Of a stretch of DNA of 64,000 nt, positions 48,383 to 56,831 are shown piece after piece. The notes beneath the pieces are model-generated. The model made no database searches. It was not told where the DNA came from and was given only the letters and a program-made list of their open reading frames with translations. Position 1 is the stretch's first letter. Each line of letters begins with the position of its first letter. Origin of the DNA: Planotetraspora sp. A-T 1434 (lineage in GTDB: Bacteria; Actinomycetota; Actinomycetes; Streptosporangiales; Streptosporangiaceae); contig NZ_JAOEGB010000004.1 of the NCBI RefSeq assembly GCF_025420585.1, forward strand, positions 62,001-126,000, in the 5' to 3' direction. Made by a program: the position numbers and the translations under genes.

Positions 48383-49042
48383 GTGACGTCCATCCGCATC
48401 GTTCTGGCCGACGACCAGGCGATGATCCGCGCGGGGCTGCGCATGGTCGTCGAGAGCGAGCCCGGCATGGAGATCGTGGGTGAGGCCGCCGACGGCGTCG
48501 AGGCGGTCGCCGTGGCCAGGCGCGTCCAGCCGGACATCGTCCTCATGGACATCTCGATGCCGAGGATGGACGGCCTCACCGCCGCCAGGCAGCTCCTCGA
48601 CACCCCACGGCCTCCGAAGATCATCATGCTCACCACCTTCGACACCGACGAGAACCTGTACGCCGCGCTGCGGGCCGGGACGAGCGGGTTCCTGCTGAAG
48701 GTGTCCCCGCCGGAGCAGCTCGTGGAGGCCATCAGGGTGGTGGCGGCCGGGGACGGCCTGCTCGACCCCGCCGTCACGACCCGGGTGATCGCCTCCTTCG
48801 CCGGCCGGCACGAGCCGGTCCGGCCGCCGCAGCTGTCCGACCTCACGCCGCGCGAGCTCGAGGTGCTGCGGATGCTCGCCCGCGGCCTCACCAACGCCGA
48901 GATCGCCAAGGACCTGTTCGTCGGGGAGGCCACGGTCAAGACCCATGTCGCCCGCGTCCTCATGAAGCTGAACCTGCGCGACCGGGCTCAGGCGGTCGTG
49001 TTCGCGTACGAGTCGGGCGTGGTGACGCCGGGGCTGGGGTAG
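48383..49042 (+). CDS. NarL/LuxR family response regulator
   Basis: 219 residues from GTG, with GGGAGAG in front. The receiver domain has the acidic pair VLADDQ, the phosphorylated Asp in DIVLMDISMPRMDGL (about 55) and the Lys of LLKVSPPEQL. The C-terminal LuxR HTH is LTPRELEVLRMLARGLTNAEIA with FVGEATVKTHVARVLMKL. It is the partner of the sensor kinase just upstream. Its last 55 bases overlap the 3' end of the converging membrane-protein gene, so the two mRNAs are complementary there. Confidence 0.96.
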   Translation: MTSIRIVLADDQAMIRAGLRMVVESEPGMEIVGEAADGVEAVAVARRVQPDIVLMDISMPRMDGLTAARQLLDTPRPPKIIMLTTFDTDENLYAALRAGTSGFLLKVSPPEQLVEAIRVVAAGDGLLDPAVTTRVIASFAGRHEPVRPPQLSDLTPRELEVLRMLARGLTNAEIAKDLFVGEATVKTHVARVLMKLNLRDRAQAVVFAYESGVVTPGLG

Positions 49043-49695
49043 TACGACGCCCACTCCGTGTTGCTCATCCGCAGCAGCTTCAGGCCGACGTAGCCCAGGA
49101 CGAGGACGTTGCCGCCGCTCCAGAAGAAGCTGAGCGGGCCGTAGTCCATGACGAAGGGCGAGAGCCAGGCCAGCGCACCGGCGGCCGGGACCCACCAGCG
49201 GACGAAACCTGCCCGGACCAGCGCGACCATCAGCACGATCAGGCCGACCGGGCCCAGGAAGACCCACGGCATCTGGAACGCGAAGACCACGCCGGGCAGG
49301 TCGTACACCTGGTTGAACAGCTTCTCGGCCTGGTCGGCCGGGTAGCGCTGGCCGAACCACCACTCGACCGCGTCGCCCATCAGCAGCGCCGACAGGTTGA
49401 CGAAGCCGAGGGCGGTGAACACGCCGCCGATGTGGCCCAGCACCGTCCCGCGGGTGCGCGTCAGGTGCAGCAGGCCGAGGGCGGCGAGTGGCAGGAGCAG
49501 CCAGCTCCAGTGGTAGAGGGCGGACTGGAGCTGCGCCAGCGCCGGGTTGATGGCGAAGGTCGCCACCTCGCGGTCGTCGTCGCTCCACGTGCCGGGGTCG
49601 ACCAGGGTGGCGGTGAGCTGGAGGAGTGGCGAGACGATCAGCGTGGCGCCGATCGCGGTCCGCCGGAAGTCGGCGGCATTGGTGATCTTCAACAT
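48988..49695 (-). CDS. polytopic membrane protein, paralogue 1
   Basis: 235 residues from ATG. Six to seven hydrophobic helices are visible. Distinct motifs are VDPGTWSDDDREVATFAINPALAQ, YHWSWLLLPLAALGLLHLTR, VEWWFGQRYPADQAEKL and the C-terminal MSNTEWASYY. It has no known enzymatic motif. It is followed upstream (in the minus direction) by a clear paralogue at 49814. Its end overlaps the response regulator gene. Function unknown. Confidence 0.82.
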   Translation of the reverse strand: MLKITNAADFRRTAIGATLIVSPLLQLTATLVDPGTWSDDDREVATFAINPALAQLQSALYHWSWLLLPLAALGLLHLTRTRGTVLGHIGGVFTALGFVNLSALLMGDAVEWWFGQRYPADQAEKLFNQVYDLPGVVFAFQMPWVFLGPVGLIVLMVALVRAGFVRWWVPAAGALAWLSPFVMDYGPLSFFWSGGNVLVLGYVGLKLLRMSNTEWASYYPSPGVTTPDSYANTTA

Positions 49696-49813
49696 GGGGT
49701 GTCCTTTCGGGGGGTGGCGGACGCCCGTCTCGGGGGAGTCCGTCGCGGGGGTGATGAGGCGTCACCCGCCCGGGCGACGCCGCGATATCAGGGGCGCGCG
49801 GCCGGGCCCGGGA

Positions 49814-50572
49814 TCAGGCGGCCGTGCCGGCGTGAACGGCGGCCCCGGCGGTGGCTGTGGGGGTGGCTGTGGGGGTGGCGGTGGGGGTGGCGGTGGCGTC
49901 CGTCGTGGTGCTCGGGTAGTGCGGGTAGTAGGAGGCCCACTCCTCGTCGGTCATCCGGAGCACCTTCAGGGCGATCGTGCCGAGGCTGACCAGCGGCAGC
50001 GTCCAGAAGACGATGGTCACCGGGCCGTACGGCACCGGGAGCGAGCCGACGTAGCCCACGGCCGCGAGGGCCGGCACCCACCACTTCACGAACCCGGCCC
50101 GCCAGACGGCGGTCACGAGCAGCGGCACGCCGAAGAGCGCGAAGAAGATCCACGGCATCTGGTAGCCGAAGACGAGGCCCGGCAGGTCGAGGACCTCGTT
50201 GGTGAGCCGCTGCGCCTCCTCGGCGGGGTAGTGCGCACCGAACCACCACTCCACGGGGTCGGAGAACATCAGCGCCGACATGTTGGCGGCACCCAGGACG
50301 GTCACGATCCCGGCGATGTGGCCGAAGACGACGGCCCTGCGCCTCGTCAGGTGCAGCAGGCCGATGGCGGCGACCGCGGTGAGCAGCCAGCTCCAGTGGT
50401 AGAGCACCGACTCCACCTGGGCCAGCGCGGGGTTGGCCTGGTAGCTGACCGCCTCGCGGTCGTCGCCCCATGTCCCGGGGTCCACGATGACGGCGATCAT
50501 CAGGAACAGGGGGGCCAGGATCAGCAGGGCGCCCGTGGCGACGCGCCGGAATCTGGCTGACTGCTTGAACAT
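49814..50572 (-). CDS. polytopic membrane protein, paralogue 2
   Basis: 252 residues. Two ATGs are adjacent (50575, 50572). I use the second because GGAGG then has the usual distance and its N-terminus aligns with paralogue 1. It shares the same features: VDPGTWGDDREAVSYQANPALAQ, YHWSWLLTAVAAIGLLHLTR, VEWWFGAHYPAEEAQRL and LRMTDEEWASYYPHYP. The tail is a low-complexity TATPTATPTATPTAT run coded by a short DNA repeat. It is probably co-transcribed with paralogue 1 (118-bp gap). Function unknown. Confidence 0.82.
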   Translation of the reverse strand: MFKQSARFRRVATGALLILAPLFLMIAVIVDPGTWGDDREAVSYQANPALAQVESVLYHWSWLLTAVAAIGLLHLTRRRAVVFGHIAGIVTVLGAANMSALMFSDPVEWWFGAHYPAEEAQRLTNEVLDLPGLVFGYQMPWIFFALFGVPLLVTAVWRAGFVKWWVPALAAVGYVGSLPVPYGPVTIVFWTLPLVSLGTIALKVLRMTDEEWASYYPHYPSTTTDATATPTATPTATPTATAGAAVHAGTAA

Positions 50573-50749
50573 CATTCCTCCTCGGCTGTTGCTCTTACAG
50601 CCGGGAACGGTAGGTCCGTGCCGTCCGCTGTCACGTCCGCCGCCGGGGTGATTGCGCCTCACCCGTGCGGGCTAGGCGCTGACTTCTCGCTCTTTACGCT
50701 TCAATGTGTATATTTTGCGGGACTTGGTTCCTGAAACGGGAGATTTTCC

Positions 50750-52960
50750 ATGAGAGCATTCCCGTCGGTCCTGTTCGACGAGGCGCACAGCGAGGCCTGG
50801 ACGATCCGGCGGGACGTCGCCGAGGCCATCAATTCCGCGCATCCCGACGACAACAGCTACGCGGCGGCCGCCGACGTCCTGCGCAGGCTCGGCCACACGG
50901 TGGCCGCGCACACCGAGGGCCGCGTCACGCCCTCGCTGCTGGACGCCCACGACGTGTTCGTGGTCGCCCACCCGTCCGGGGCGCTCTGGGAGCGGACGAC
51001 CGGCGTGGGCAGCCCGGTCTTCACCGACGGCGAGCTGGACGCCATCGAGGCATACGTCGCCGGCGGCGGCGGGCTCGTGGTGCTGGCCGAGTGCGAGCAC
51101 GAGAAGTACGGCAGCAACCTCGCCGACCTGCTCGGCCGGTTCGGCGTGGGCATCCAGCACACGACCGTCCAGGATCGGGCCAACTGCCACAACAAGGTCG
51201 TGACCTGGGTCCTCGCCGCTCGTGGGCCCGCCGAGGAGGACGCCCCCGGCGTGCGGCAGGACGTGCTGGCCGGTGTGGGCCAGGCCTGCTTCTACCGCGC
51301 CGGCACCCTCGTGACCCCTCCGGGTGCGACCGTCCTGTTCCAGACCTCCGCGACCGCCGACCCCCCGGGCCGCCCGCTGGCGGCAGCCGTACGGCACGGG
51401 CGTGGCCGGGTGGTCGTCCTGGCCGACTCGGACCTCTTCGGGGACGACTCGCTCGCCGACTACGACCACGCCCAGCTCTGGACCAACCTCGTCACCTGGG
51501 CCGCCCGCATCCCCCTGGTGCGTGATCATGCACAGGTTCCCGGAGGGGTCTCGCGACCTGCCGATTCACTTGGCGTGATCATGCAGGACGGCCGGCCCAT
51601 CCCTGCCGGTGCACGATCACGTACAGCGTCGCCGCAGGTAGGGGCAGGTGGCAGGGAATCCGTGCATGATCACGGCGGGGAGGAGTGGGCGGGGCTCAAG
51701 GCGGCTGTCGAGGAGCTGCGGACGCTCCAGGCCAAGGACGGGTCGATCACGGGAGACCACGACCGCGCCATCGCCCTGATCAACGAGATCACCGCCCATG
51801 TCGTACGGCTCGCGCCCCGATTCCCGCACGACCGGGAGTATCTCGACGCGGTCGTGGCCGACTTCCGCAAGTGGGCGGCGGACGGCCTCGGCGTGCCCGA
51901 CTTCCTCGACTCGCTGAACGCCTTCCACCCCGACGCCCAGCGGGTCGACGGGCTGGAGCACCTCGTGATCTTCCCGATGTACACCCAGAACGGGAATCCG
52001 AACCGCAACGTCGAGGCCGTCTGGATCCGCGTCGTCTGGCCGGAGTGGCTGGCCGCGCTGGAGCGGGGTGGCTATGACAACCCGATGTTCGTGCCGATCG
52101 CGTTCGAGGACTTCACCTCGGGATACGACACGAACTCGGCCGTGCTGTTCCCCGAGACCGTCGCCGTCCGGGAGACGCCGCCGAGGTTCAGCTGGGGCGG
52201 CATCTTCTGCGACCGTGAGGCGGCCAGGTTCCGCGCGGTCAGCGAGGCGGCCGCCGAGACCCTCAAGCTGGCGCTCCCGCCGGATGCCGCCCGGCTGCTC
52301 GCCTCGCAGGAGCTCGCCCAGGACACGTTCGTCCTGTGGGACCTGGTCCACGACCGGACGCACAGCCACGGCGACCTGCCGTTCGACCCGTTCATGATCA
52401 AGCAGCGCATGCCGTACTGGCTCTACACGCTCGAAGAGCTGCGCTGCGACCTGACCGCCTTCGGAGAGGCCGTGAAGCTGGAGGCGAACGGCGTGCCGCA
52501 CGCGCGGTACGTGCAGTACGCCATCCTGTTCGACCGGCTGTTCCGCTTCCCGATCACCGGGGCCCGGGTGCGCAACTACGACGGGCTCGGCGGCCAGCTC
52601 CTGTTCGCCTACCTGCACCGCCAGGGCATCGTCCGCTGGACCGACAACCGGCTTTCGATCGACTGGGCCCGGGTGGCGGACGGCGTCGCCGACCTGCGGG
52701 GCCAGGTCGAGAAGCTCTACCGCGACGGCATCGACCGGTCGAAGCTCGCCCACTGGCTCGCCGCCCACCAGCTCGTGGCGGCCTACGTCGAGCCGCACCC
52801 CGAATCGGTGTGGAGCCGGGGCGTCCAGGCGCTGCCGCAGGAGCAGAAGGCCAAGGTGGACGCGGTGCTGCCGGACGAGTTCCCCCTGAGCATGTTCTAC
52901 GAGGCGCTGCGCCGTAAGCTCACCGACGTGGTGGAGTCCACCAAGGGCATCCGGGCGTGA
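50750..52960 (+). CDS. DUF6421-like protein with N-terminal glutamine-amidotransferase-like domain
   Basis: 736 residues from ATG, with ACGGGAG in front. Residues 1-255 look like a ThuA/DUF4350-type flavodoxin-like fold: VLFDEAHSEAWTIRRD, DVFVVAHPSG, YVAGGGGLVVLAECE and RGRVVVLADSDLFGDD. Residues about 310-735 match the large alpha-rich DUF6421 family (HVVRLAPRFPHDREYLDAVV, DLVHDRTHSHGDLPFDPFMI, LEELRCDLTAF). The linker between them (about 258-308) is made of the dispersed 53-bp repeat and looks like non-native peptide. A GTG near 51662 behind GGCAGGGA could be a second start for the C-terminal part alone. Function unknown. Confidence 0.75.
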   Translation: MRAFPSVLFDEAHSEAWTIRRDVAEAINSAHPDDNSYAAAADVLRRLGHTVAAHTEGRVTPSLLDAHDVFVVAHPSGALWERTTGVGSPVFTDGELDAIEAYVAGGGGLVVLAECEHEKYGSNLADLLGRFGVGIQHTTVQDRANCHNKVVTWVLAARGPAEEDAPGVRQDVLAGVGQACFYRAGTLVTPPGATVLFQTSATADPPGRPLAAAVRHGRGRVVVLADSDLFGDDSLADYDHAQLWTNLVTWAARIPLVRDHAQVPGGVSRPADSLGVIMQDGRPIPAGARSRTASPQVGAGGRESVHDHGGEEWAGLKAAVEELRTLQAKDGSITGDHDRAIALINEITAHVVRLAPRFPHDREYLDAVVADFRKWAADGLGVPDFLDSLNAFHPDAQRVDGLEHLVIFPMYTQNGNPNRNVEAVWIRVVWPEWLAALERGGYDNPMFVPIAFEDFTSGYDTNSAVLFPETVAVRETPPRFSWGGIFCDREAARFRAVSEAAAETLKLALPPDAARLLASQELAQDTFVLWDLVHDRTHSHGDLPFDPFMIKQRMPYWLYTLEELRCDLTAFGEAVKLEANGVPHARYVQYAILFDRLFRFPITGARVRNYDGLGGQLLFAYLHRQGIVRWTDNRLSIDWARVADGVADLRGQVEKLYRDGIDRSKLAHWLAAHQLVAAYVEPHPESVWSRGVQALPQEQKAKVDAVLPDEFPLSMFYEALRRKLTDVVESTKGIRA
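51522..51673. repeat. dispersed 53-bp modular repeat, locus B (one inverted and one direct unit inside a gene)
   Basis: GTGATCATGC (the motif in reverse) occurs at 51522 and 51575, 53 bp apart. GCACGATCAC and GCATGATCAC then occur at 51611 and 51664, again 53 bp apart. The inverted unit, read on the other strand, carries GGCAGGTCG and CCGGGAACCTGT, as at locus C. The whole block lies in frame inside the DUF6421 gene at a domain boundary. Confidence 0.85.
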
Positions 52961-52973
52961 GAGTGGGGGAGCG

Positions 52974-53627
52974 ATGAGCAGGGTCATTCTGGTCGCGGGG
53001 TCTGGCAGCCCAGCCGGGGAGGCCGTCGTCCGGCGGTTCACCGAGTTGGGCGACACCGTCGTCGCGGTGAACAGGTCCGGCACGGACGGCGCCCATGCGG
53101 TCGATCTCCTCGACCCGGCGGCCGTACGGGACCTGGCCAAGCGGATCGAGGCCGAGCACGGCAAGGTGGACGGGATCGTCCACCTGGTCGGCGGCTACCG
53201 GGGGTCCAAGACCTTCGCCGAGACCTCGCTGGAGGACTGGGACCTCCTGCACGGCCTGCTGATCCGGACCCTGCAGAACGTGACACTCGCCTTTGAACCG
53301 CTGCTGCGGGCGAGCGGCGACGGCCGCTTCGTGATCGTGTCGGCGAAGGCGGCCCAGCGTCCCACGAAGGGCAACGCGGCCTACGCCGCGGCCAAGGCGG
53401 CCGCGGAGGCATGGACGCTGTCGTTCGCCGACGCCCTGAACGGCACGGCGTCCGCGGCCGCGATCCTGGTGGTCACCGCTCTGGTGCACGATGGGATGCG
53501 GGCGGCCAACCCGGACAAGGCGTACACGGGCTTCACCGACGTGAACGACCTCGCGGGAGCGATCGCGGGGCTGTGGGACCAGGATGCGGCCGCCGTCAAC
53601 GGGCGGCGGATCGACCTCACGGCCTGA
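52974..53627 (+). CDS. SDR family NAD(P)-dependent oxidoreductase
   Basis: 217 residues. The N-terminal GSGSPAGEAVVRR is a variant of the SDR G-x(3)-G-x-G loop. VDGIVHLVGGYRG stands for the NNAG region, the active site shows VSAKAAQ with the Ser, and YAAAKAAAEAW has the Tyr-x(3)-Lys pair. It is a short, soluble dehydrogenase or reductase. It follows the DUF6421 gene by 13 bp and precedes the aldolase-like gene by 18 bp, so the three probably form one transcript. Substrate unknown. Confidence 0.9.
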   Translation: MSRVILVAGSGSPAGEAVVRRFTELGDTVVAVNRSGTDGAHAVDLLDPAAVRDLAKRIEAEHGKVDGIVHLVGGYRGSKTFAETSLEDWDLLHGLLIRTLQNVTLAFEPLLRASGDGRFVIVSAKAAQRPTKGNAAYAAAKAAAEAWTLSFADALNGTASAAAILVVTALVHDGMRAANPDKAYTGFTDVNDLAGAIAGLWDQDAAAVNGRRIDLTA

Positions 53628-53645
53628 CGCCTTCCTAACGGACGG

Positions 53646-54731
53646 ATGGAGATTTTCGTGACTACGGATGCCGTGCGGCGGCATGATCCCGCGACCAAGA
53701 CGTTCGCCAGCGACAACTACGCGGGGGTTCACCCGGAGGTCCTGGAGGCGATAGCCCTGGCAAACGGCGGGCACCAGGTCGCGTACGGCGACGACGTCTA
53801 CACCGAGGCCGTGCGGGGTGTCTTCCGGCGGCATTTCGGCGACCACGCCGAGGTGTGGCCCGTCTTCAACGGCACGGCCGCCAACGTGATCTCGCTACGC
53901 TCGATGTGCGCGCCGTGGGAGGCGGTGGTCTGCCCGGAGAGCGCCCACATCAACACCGACGAGGGTGGCGCCCCCGAGGTGACCGGGGGCCTGAAGCTCC
54001 TGCCGGTGCCGACCCCGGACGGCAAGCTCACGCCCGACCTGATCGACCGGCGGGCGTGGGGCTTCGGCGACGTGCACCGGGCGCAGCCGCGGGTCGTCTC
54101 CATCTCCAACGCGACCGAGCTCGGCACGCTCTACACGCCCGCCGAGATCAGGGCGATCTGTGACCACGCCCACGAGCTCGGCATGTTCGTCCACCTCGAC
54201 GGCTCGCGGATCACGAACGCCGCCGCCGCCCTGGACGTGCCCCTCCGCGCGCTCACCACGGACGCGGGGGTCGACGTGCTGTCGTTCGGGGGCACCAAGA
54301 TCGGGCTGCTGCTGGGGGAGGCCGTCGTCGTCCTCAACCCGTCGGCCGCCAAGGGCCTGCCGTACCTGCGGAAGACCGGCATGCAGCTGGCCTCGAAGAT
54401 GCGTTTCGTGTCGGTGCAGTTCGAGGCGTTGCTCGGTGGCGACCTGTGGCTGCGCAACGCCCGCCAGGCCAACGCCATGGCCAGGCGTCTCGCGGAAGCC
54501 GTACGGAACGTCCCCGGTGTCGCGGTGCCGCGCCCGGTGGAGGCCAACGCGGTCTTCGCGATCCTGCCGGCCGACGCCGCCGACCGGCTGCGCAAGCGGT
54601 TCCGGTTCTACAACTGGAACGAGCAGATCGCCGACGGGAAGGTCGAGGTGCGCTGGATGTGTGCCTTCGACACCACCGAAGCCGACGTGGACGCCTTCGC
54701 CGGCGCCCTGCGGGAGGAGCTCCGCGCCTGA
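53646..54731 (+). CDS. low-specificity L-threonine aldolase / beta-eliminating lyase family, PLP enzyme
   Basis: 361 residues from ATG. FASDNYAGVHPEVLEAIALAN and the AYGDD motif fit the threonine aldolase family. HINTDEGGAPEVTGG, FVHLDGSRITNAAAAL with the PLP-binding Asp, and SFGGTKIGLL with the Schiff-base Lys (about 220) follow. It cleaves L-threonine or a related beta-hydroxy-amino acid to glycine and an aldehyde. The neighbouring SDR could act on the aldehyde product (inference). Confidence 0.92.
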   Translation: MEIFVTTDAVRRHDPATKTFASDNYAGVHPEVLEAIALANGGHQVAYGDDVYTEAVRGVFRRHFGDHAEVWPVFNGTAANVISLRSMCAPWEAVVCPESAHINTDEGGAPEVTGGLKLLPVPTPDGKLTPDLIDRRAWGFGDVHRAQPRVVSISNATELGTLYTPAEIRAICDHAHELGMFVHLDGSRITNAAAALDVPLRALTTDAGVDVLSFGGTKIGLLLGEAVVVLNPSAAKGLPYLRKTGMQLASKMRFVSVQFEALLGGDLWLRNARQANAMARRLAEAVRNVPGVAVPRPVEANAVFAILPADAADRLRKRFRFYNWNEQIADGKVEVRWMCAFDTTEADVDAFAGALREELRA

Positions 54732-54741
54732 CGGGCGCGGT

Positions 54742-55038
54742 TCACACCTTCTGGCCGGTCTCCTTCTCGTAGGCGCTGAGCTGCTGCTCCAGGGCTTTCA
54801 TCAGCTCGAACACCTGGGCGGGAGGGAGCCGGATCCGGCTGACGATCCTGGTTGGCACGCTGACGTACCGCTCCCCGGAGCGGGGGTCGTCGGCGAGCGC
54901 CGGAGGCCGCGTGATCACGGCGAAATCCAGGACGAACCCATCCTCGGTGTGCCAGACCGAGGCGAAATTGGCATACTGCCCCGCCTCCACCTCGGCGGAG
55001 ATGCTCACCTCAAGGCGGCTCTCGGGTTCCTCGTTCAC
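54742..55038 (-). CDS. DUF3467 protein
   Basis: 98 residues from GTG, with GGGGAGAG in front. The whole length follows DUF3467: EAGQYANFASVWHTEDGFVLDF near the N-terminus and IVSRIRLPPAQVFELMKALEQQL near the end. It is a small soluble protein of unknown function. It converges on the aldolase gene with a 10-bp gap. Confidence 0.88.
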   Translation of the reverse strand: MNEEPESRLEVSISAEVEAGQYANFASVWHTEDGFVLDFAVITRPPALADDPRSGERYVSVPTRIVSRIRLPPAQVFELMKALEQQLSAYEKETGQKV

Positions 55039-55098
55039 TGTCTCTCCCCTCTGGCCACGGCATTTACATCGTGCCCCGGCCGGAGGGCGGGCGTGCGC

Positions 55099-55794
55099 CT
55101 ATCCGGTGGGGCTCTTGAGGATGGACGGCATGGGCTGGGCGCCCCGTTCCGCCAGGAGGCCCGTCATCAGCCTGATCTCGGCCGTCTGGCCGTCGACGAT
55201 GTGCTGGGCCAGCGACCGCACCTCGGGGCGGTCGGACAGCTTCAGCAGGCCGTCGGCCATCTCCACGCCGCCCTCGTGATGACGGATCATGAGCTGGAGG
55301 AAGAGGACCTCGGCGTCCTTGCCCTGCGCCGACCGCAGGCGGTTCATCTCCTCATCCGAGGCCATACCCGGCATACGCCCCGGCATGCCGCCCGGAGTCG
55401 CCCCGGAGACGGCCCCGCCGCCGTGGCCGTGACCGGACATCCAGGCCATCGGAGGAAGGCTGGACGCCTGGGTCAGGCCCCACTGCTGGAGCCAGCCCAT
55501 GAACATCCCCCGCTGGGCGGTCTGCGTCGTGATGATGTCGTACGACAGGGTCCGGAGCGGGCCGTCGGAGGTCTTGTCGCGCACGATGAACGACATCTCC
55601 ACCGCCTGCGAGTGGTGGATCGCCATGTCCCTGGCGAAGCCGGCCTCGGGAGACGCGTCTCCCGGCGTGTCCGACCTCGTCACGAAGAGCATCAGTACGG
55701 CTGCCGCGACCACGACGACGACCAGCCCGGCGATCGGGAGGCCCCTCCGGGGCCGCGGCGTGGTGTCGAGCGGGACGCTCGTCTCGGTGGTCAT
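55099..55794 (-). CDS. DUF305 family membrane-anchored protein
   Basis: 231 residues from the ATG at 55794. One membrane helix (about 20-42) is followed by two DUF305 halves: FARDMAIHHSQAVEMSF (about 53-69) and LQLMIRHHEGGVEMADGLL (about 165-183), each with a His-His pair. Between them is a His/Gly/Met-rich loop (MSGHGHGGG and MPGRMPGM) typical of metal-binding segments. DUF305 proteins are ferritin-like extracytoplasmic four-helix bundles, often linked to copper. It is divergent from the DUF3105 gene, a common neighbour in actinomycetes. Confidence 0.92.
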   Translation of the reverse strand: MTTETSVPLDTTPRPRRGLPIAGLVVVVVAAAVLMLFVTRSDTPGDASPEAGFARDMAIHHSQAVEMSFIVRDKTSDGPLRTLSYDIITTQTAQRGMFMGWLQQWGLTQASSLPPMAWMSGHGHGGGAVSGATPGGMPGRMPGMASDEEMNRLRSAQGKDAEVLFLQLMIRHHEGGVEMADGLLKLSDRPEVRSLAQHIVDGQTAEIRLMTGLLAERGAQPMPSILKSPTG

Positions 55795-55917
55795 CGCACC
55801 ACAGGCTACCCGCCCGCCGTGACAGGGCCGAGCCAAACTCCCATCTATACCCACTATTCTCCATACCGCAGTGGGGGTGTCAGTAAATAAGGCGCGGACG
55901 AGGCCGTTGGAGGATGG

Positions 55918-56616
55918 ATGACGAAGGAAAAGGCACAGGCGAGGCGTGACAACCTCGCCCGCATGCGGGCCGAGCAGAAGCGCAAGGAACGGCGTGCGGC
56001 CCTCCTGATGTGGGGAATCGGCGGCATCGTCATCGTCCTGATCGTCGGCCTGGTCGGTTTCTACGTCATCAACGACAAGGCGCAGAAGTCGCTGAGCGCG
56101 GTCAAGACCTACACGTACAAGGGCTCCGACCACACGTGGAACAAGGTCTCCTACAAGGAGAACCCGCCCGTTGGAGGCCAGCACAACTTCTACTGGCAGA
56201 ACTGCGGCATCTACGACAAGCCCATCCACAACGAGCACGGCGTCCACTCCCTGGAGCACGGCGCGGTCTGGATCACCTACCGTCCCGACCTGCCCAAGGC
56301 CGACGTCGACAAGCTGAAGACCCTGGCCTCCGCCGAGTACATGCTGCTCAGCCCCTACCCCGGCCTTCCGGCCAAGGTGATCGCCAGTTCCTGGAACCAC
56401 CAGATCGTGCTCGACGGCGCCGGCGATCCCCGGCTGCCCGAGTTCATCAAGACGTACAAGCAGAACCCCAGCTTCACCCCCGAGCCGGGCGCCGCATGCG
56501 ACCAGGGCGTCGGCACGACGGCCGACCAGCCGCTCCCGCCGGAGCCCTCCCCCTCGGCCAGCCCCACCGCCGGGCAGCCCTCCACGATGCCGAGCGCGTC
56601 CCCCAAGGCCTCCTGA
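55918..56616 (+). CDS. DUF3105 family membrane-anchored protein
   Basis: 232 residues from ATG, with TTGGAGGATGG in front. A charged N-terminus (RRDNLARMRAEQKRKERR) and one helix (about 30-52) precede an outer domain with the DUF3105 signature: PPVGGQHNFYWQNCGIYDKP (about 82-101) and HSLEHGAVWITYRP with His residues. The tail is Pro/Ser-rich. It pairs with the divergent DUF305 gene, and both have His-rich outer domains, so a joint role in metal handling at the cell surface is plausible but unproven. Confidence 0.92.
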   Translation: MTKEKAQARRDNLARMRAEQKRKERRAALLMWGIGGIVIVLIVGLVGFYVINDKAQKSLSAVKTYTYKGSDHTWNKVSYKENPPVGGQHNFYWQNCGIYDKPIHNEHGVHSLEHGAVWITYRPDLPKADVDKLKTLASAEYMLLSPYPGLPAKVIASSWNHQIVLDGAGDPRLPEFIKTYKQNPSFTPEPGAACDQGVGTTADQPLPPEPSPSASPTAGQPSTMPSASPKAS

Positions 56617-56639
56617 ACCGGGCCGCCAGCCGGTGATGA

Positions 56640-56666
56640 GCACGCGGAGCCACGCGCTCCGCGTGC
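56640..56666 (+). terminator. hairpin, probable terminator after the DUF3105 gene
   Basis: A 10-bp perfect stem GCACGCGGAG (56640-56649) / CTCCGCGTGC (56657-56666) has a 7-base loop. It starts 24 bp after the TGA at 56616. There is no U-tract. Confidence 0.65.
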
Positions 56667-56670
56667 TGCC

Positions 56671-56710
56671 GGGCCGATCGGGGCCGGTCGGGGCCGGTCG
56701 GGGGCGATCG
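56671..56710. repeat. 10-bp tandem repeat, four units
   Basis: GGGCCGATCG, GGGCCGGTCG, GGGCCGGTCG and GGGGCGATCG follow each other without a gap. The block begins four bases after the DUF3105 hairpin, in the gap of about 215 bp to the converging NTF2-like gene. The rest of that gap shows no gene. Confidence 0.9.
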
Positions 56711-56831
56711 CCCTCCACCCCCCGGTGGCATTCCGGCGGTCGCGTACGGCGCACCGGACGCCGCCAGGTGAGCGTCGGTCAGCCGGGTGGGTGTGCCCTG
56801 CGGGGGTGCGGGGTCATGCCGCGGTCTGGGG

